From DATKPE01 sp033854175 (GTDB lineage Bacteria; Bacteroidota; Ignavibacteria; UBA10030; SZUA-254), in contig JAWOKN010000222.1 in assembly GCA_033854175.1 (NCBI GenBank), positions 1 to 32,508 of the forward strand: DNA of 32,508 bases. The letters are read 5' to 3'. Each line of letters begins with the position of its first letter. Within the stretch, counting starts at the first letter, position 1. The notes under the pieces were generated by a model that saw only the letters and a program-made list of their open reading frames with translations, had not been told where the DNA came from and made no database searches. Shown here piece by piece: positions 31,533 to 32,508 of the stretch. Position numbers and translations under genes: made by a program.

Positions 31533-32508
31533 ATGAAACACATTACAAAATCCTTTTGGGTGAAAATCATTCTTATCATCTCCATCATTCTTCTGTCCCA
31601 GCAGTCGGCGTCCGGTTTGATTCAGGGAATATACCGGGTCAGTAACTATCATATTTATGAGGATGGCAGATTTACGTACGAAGTCTACATGAAAGTATTC
31701 AATGACATCACGGTTGTGGACTCGGTTGTTCTTGGTTGGATCTTCCTCACGAACGACACAAATAATGTCATAATGGAAGGTGGAGAGTGGAGGGGTCCAT
31801 TTATCCCCCATAGCGGACCCGATCCCATGCAACCAGATCATCAGTTCAATGGTTACATTCGTGTGATTGCGGTAAATGTTCCCCCCCGGGATTCAGCTGT
31901 GTATGGTTTTCATTACAGCGGTCCGTCAGGATTTTGGAATTTCGGAGCGGGGGAGGGAACCTTCATTGGTGATGGAACGGGAGGTGCGGAAACGAACTTT
32001 CAAACATTCTTCGTGAACCTGACATTGCCAAAGACTGCAACCCATTACTCGATTCTGGCGCAGAGCAGCCCGCATATTTTCGTCGGTAATAATCCGATAA
32101 GGTTGCGATGGATTGAGCATAACTCGAACTATATCCTCGATAACGTCGAATTCTCAGGCCCTGCCATGACGACTCAATATCCTGTTATCAATATCAACAG
32201 GGTTGTCCCGGCTTCACCAACGACCAGCAGTGCCATCAGGTTTGATGGGTATGTAGGTTTTCCCGTTGGGGCGCCATATGTACCGCCGGGGGGCACGTTG
32301 GTGGTTGAGGACCCGGTCGTCTCAGCTACCGTTCCCATCATTGTGAACGACGATGGCACATTTGAATATTCCACAACACCCGTGCATGATGTACCTGGAG
32401 GTCTCTATGCGTTCCACTTTGCACTGCAATATATGGATACGGTTCTCGATAATTTCTTTGTCCTTCCCATTCAGGATTCACCCGACCGGTCACTGAAGTT
32501 TGTCAATG
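31533..32508 (+). CDS. Exported protein of unknown function (3' truncated)
   Basis: The frame from ATG 31533 stays open for 325 codons to the last base, so the C-terminus is missing. A strong GGAGG site precedes the start. The N-terminus is a signal peptide (basic MKHITKSFWVK, then hydrophobic IILIISIILLSQQSASG). The mature part is beta-rich with aromatic and Asn/Gly residues (SNYHIYEDGRFTYEVYMKVFND, EGGEWRGPFIPHSGPDP, FHYSGPSGFWNFGAGEGTF), followed near residue 230 by what looks like a second, Ig-like beta domain (VPPGGTLVVEDPVVSATVPI). No family is recognised. A T9SS sorting domain could lie beyond the window. Codons are visibly less GC-rich at third positions than in the operon genes. Confidence 0.8.
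   Translation, partial: MKHITKSFWVKIILIISIILLSQQSASGLIQGIYRVSNYHIYEDGRFTYEVYMKVFNDITVVDSVVLGWIFLTNDTNNVIMEGGEWRGPFIPHSGPDPMQPDHQFNGYIRVIAVNVPPRDSAVYGFHYSGPSGFWNFGAGEGTFIGDGTGGAETNFQTFFVNLTLPKTATHYSILAQSSPHIFVGNNPIRLRWIEHNSNYILDNVEFSGPAMTTQYPVININRVVPASPTTSSAIRFDGYVGFPVGAPYVPPGGTLVVEDPVVSATVPIIVNDDGTFEYSTTPVHDVPGGLYAFHFALQYMDTVLDNFFVLPIQDSPDRSLKFVN

Overview
The window reads as a chromosomal segment from a Gram-negative member of the FCB superphylum (Bacteroidota, Ignavibacteriota, KSB1 or a similar candidate phylum; the exact phylum cannot be settled by eye). Three proteins end in a type IX secretion (T9SS) type A sorting domain with the YPNPFNP...YNxLGQ...SGxYxxxL pattern. There is also a TonB-dependent receptor with an N-terminal carboxypeptidase-regulatory-like domain and a PorV/PorQ-type outer-membrane protein. 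Most of the window looks moderately GC-rich; about 27.6-28.3 kb and everything after 31.0 kb look visibly more AT-rich.

Layout. (a) 1-935: 3' end of a secreted T9SS cargo with a carbohydrate-binding-like beta-sandwich, closed by a strong intrinsic terminator (944-983). (b) 999-26521: fourteen co-directional genes with gaps of at most about 16 nt or short overlaps, many of them 4-nt ATGA overlaps, so probably one transcript of about 25.5 kb. In order they encode a TonB-dependent receptor, a very large exported partner protein, a PorV-like barrel, a SurA/PpiC-like periplasmic chaperone, a sugar ABC importer (binding lipoprotein and two permeases), a cytoplasmic six-hairpin glycosidase-like protein, a secreted six-hairpin protein, a zinc-dependent polyol/sugar dehydrogenase, a PfkB sugar kinase, another secreted alpha-helical barrel-like protein, a multidomain T9SS protein with a LamG-like lectin domain, and a cytoplasmic GH2 beta-mannosidase. 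(c) 26523-27584 on the minus strand: a GH130 beta-mannoside phosphorylase/hydrolase ending 1 nt from the GH2 gene. (d) 27585-28342: a gene-poor, AT-richer stretch with one possible small ORF and a possible decayed ORF. (e) 28343-31024: a secreted T9SS protein with seven 55-residue FG-GAP-like repeats. (f) 31025-31532: intergenic, with small inverted and direct repeats. (g) 31533-end: the 5' part of an exported protein of unknown function that runs off the window.

Working model (inference). The 25-kb operon and the GH130 gene form a glycan-utilisation locus for a beta-mannose-containing glycan. Surface T9SS proteins bind and trim the glycan; the TonB-dependent receptor and its large partner carry fragments over the outer membrane; periplasmic six-hairpin proteins trim further; the ABC importer brings oligosaccharides into the cytoplasm; GH2 and GH130 release mannose or mannose-1-phosphate; the dehydrogenase/kinase pair processes a polyol or ketose. 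No SusC/SusD pair, transporter ATPase or transcriptional regulator is visible. The design therefore mixes a Bacteroidota-type TonB route with the ABC-importer route usual in other bacteria.
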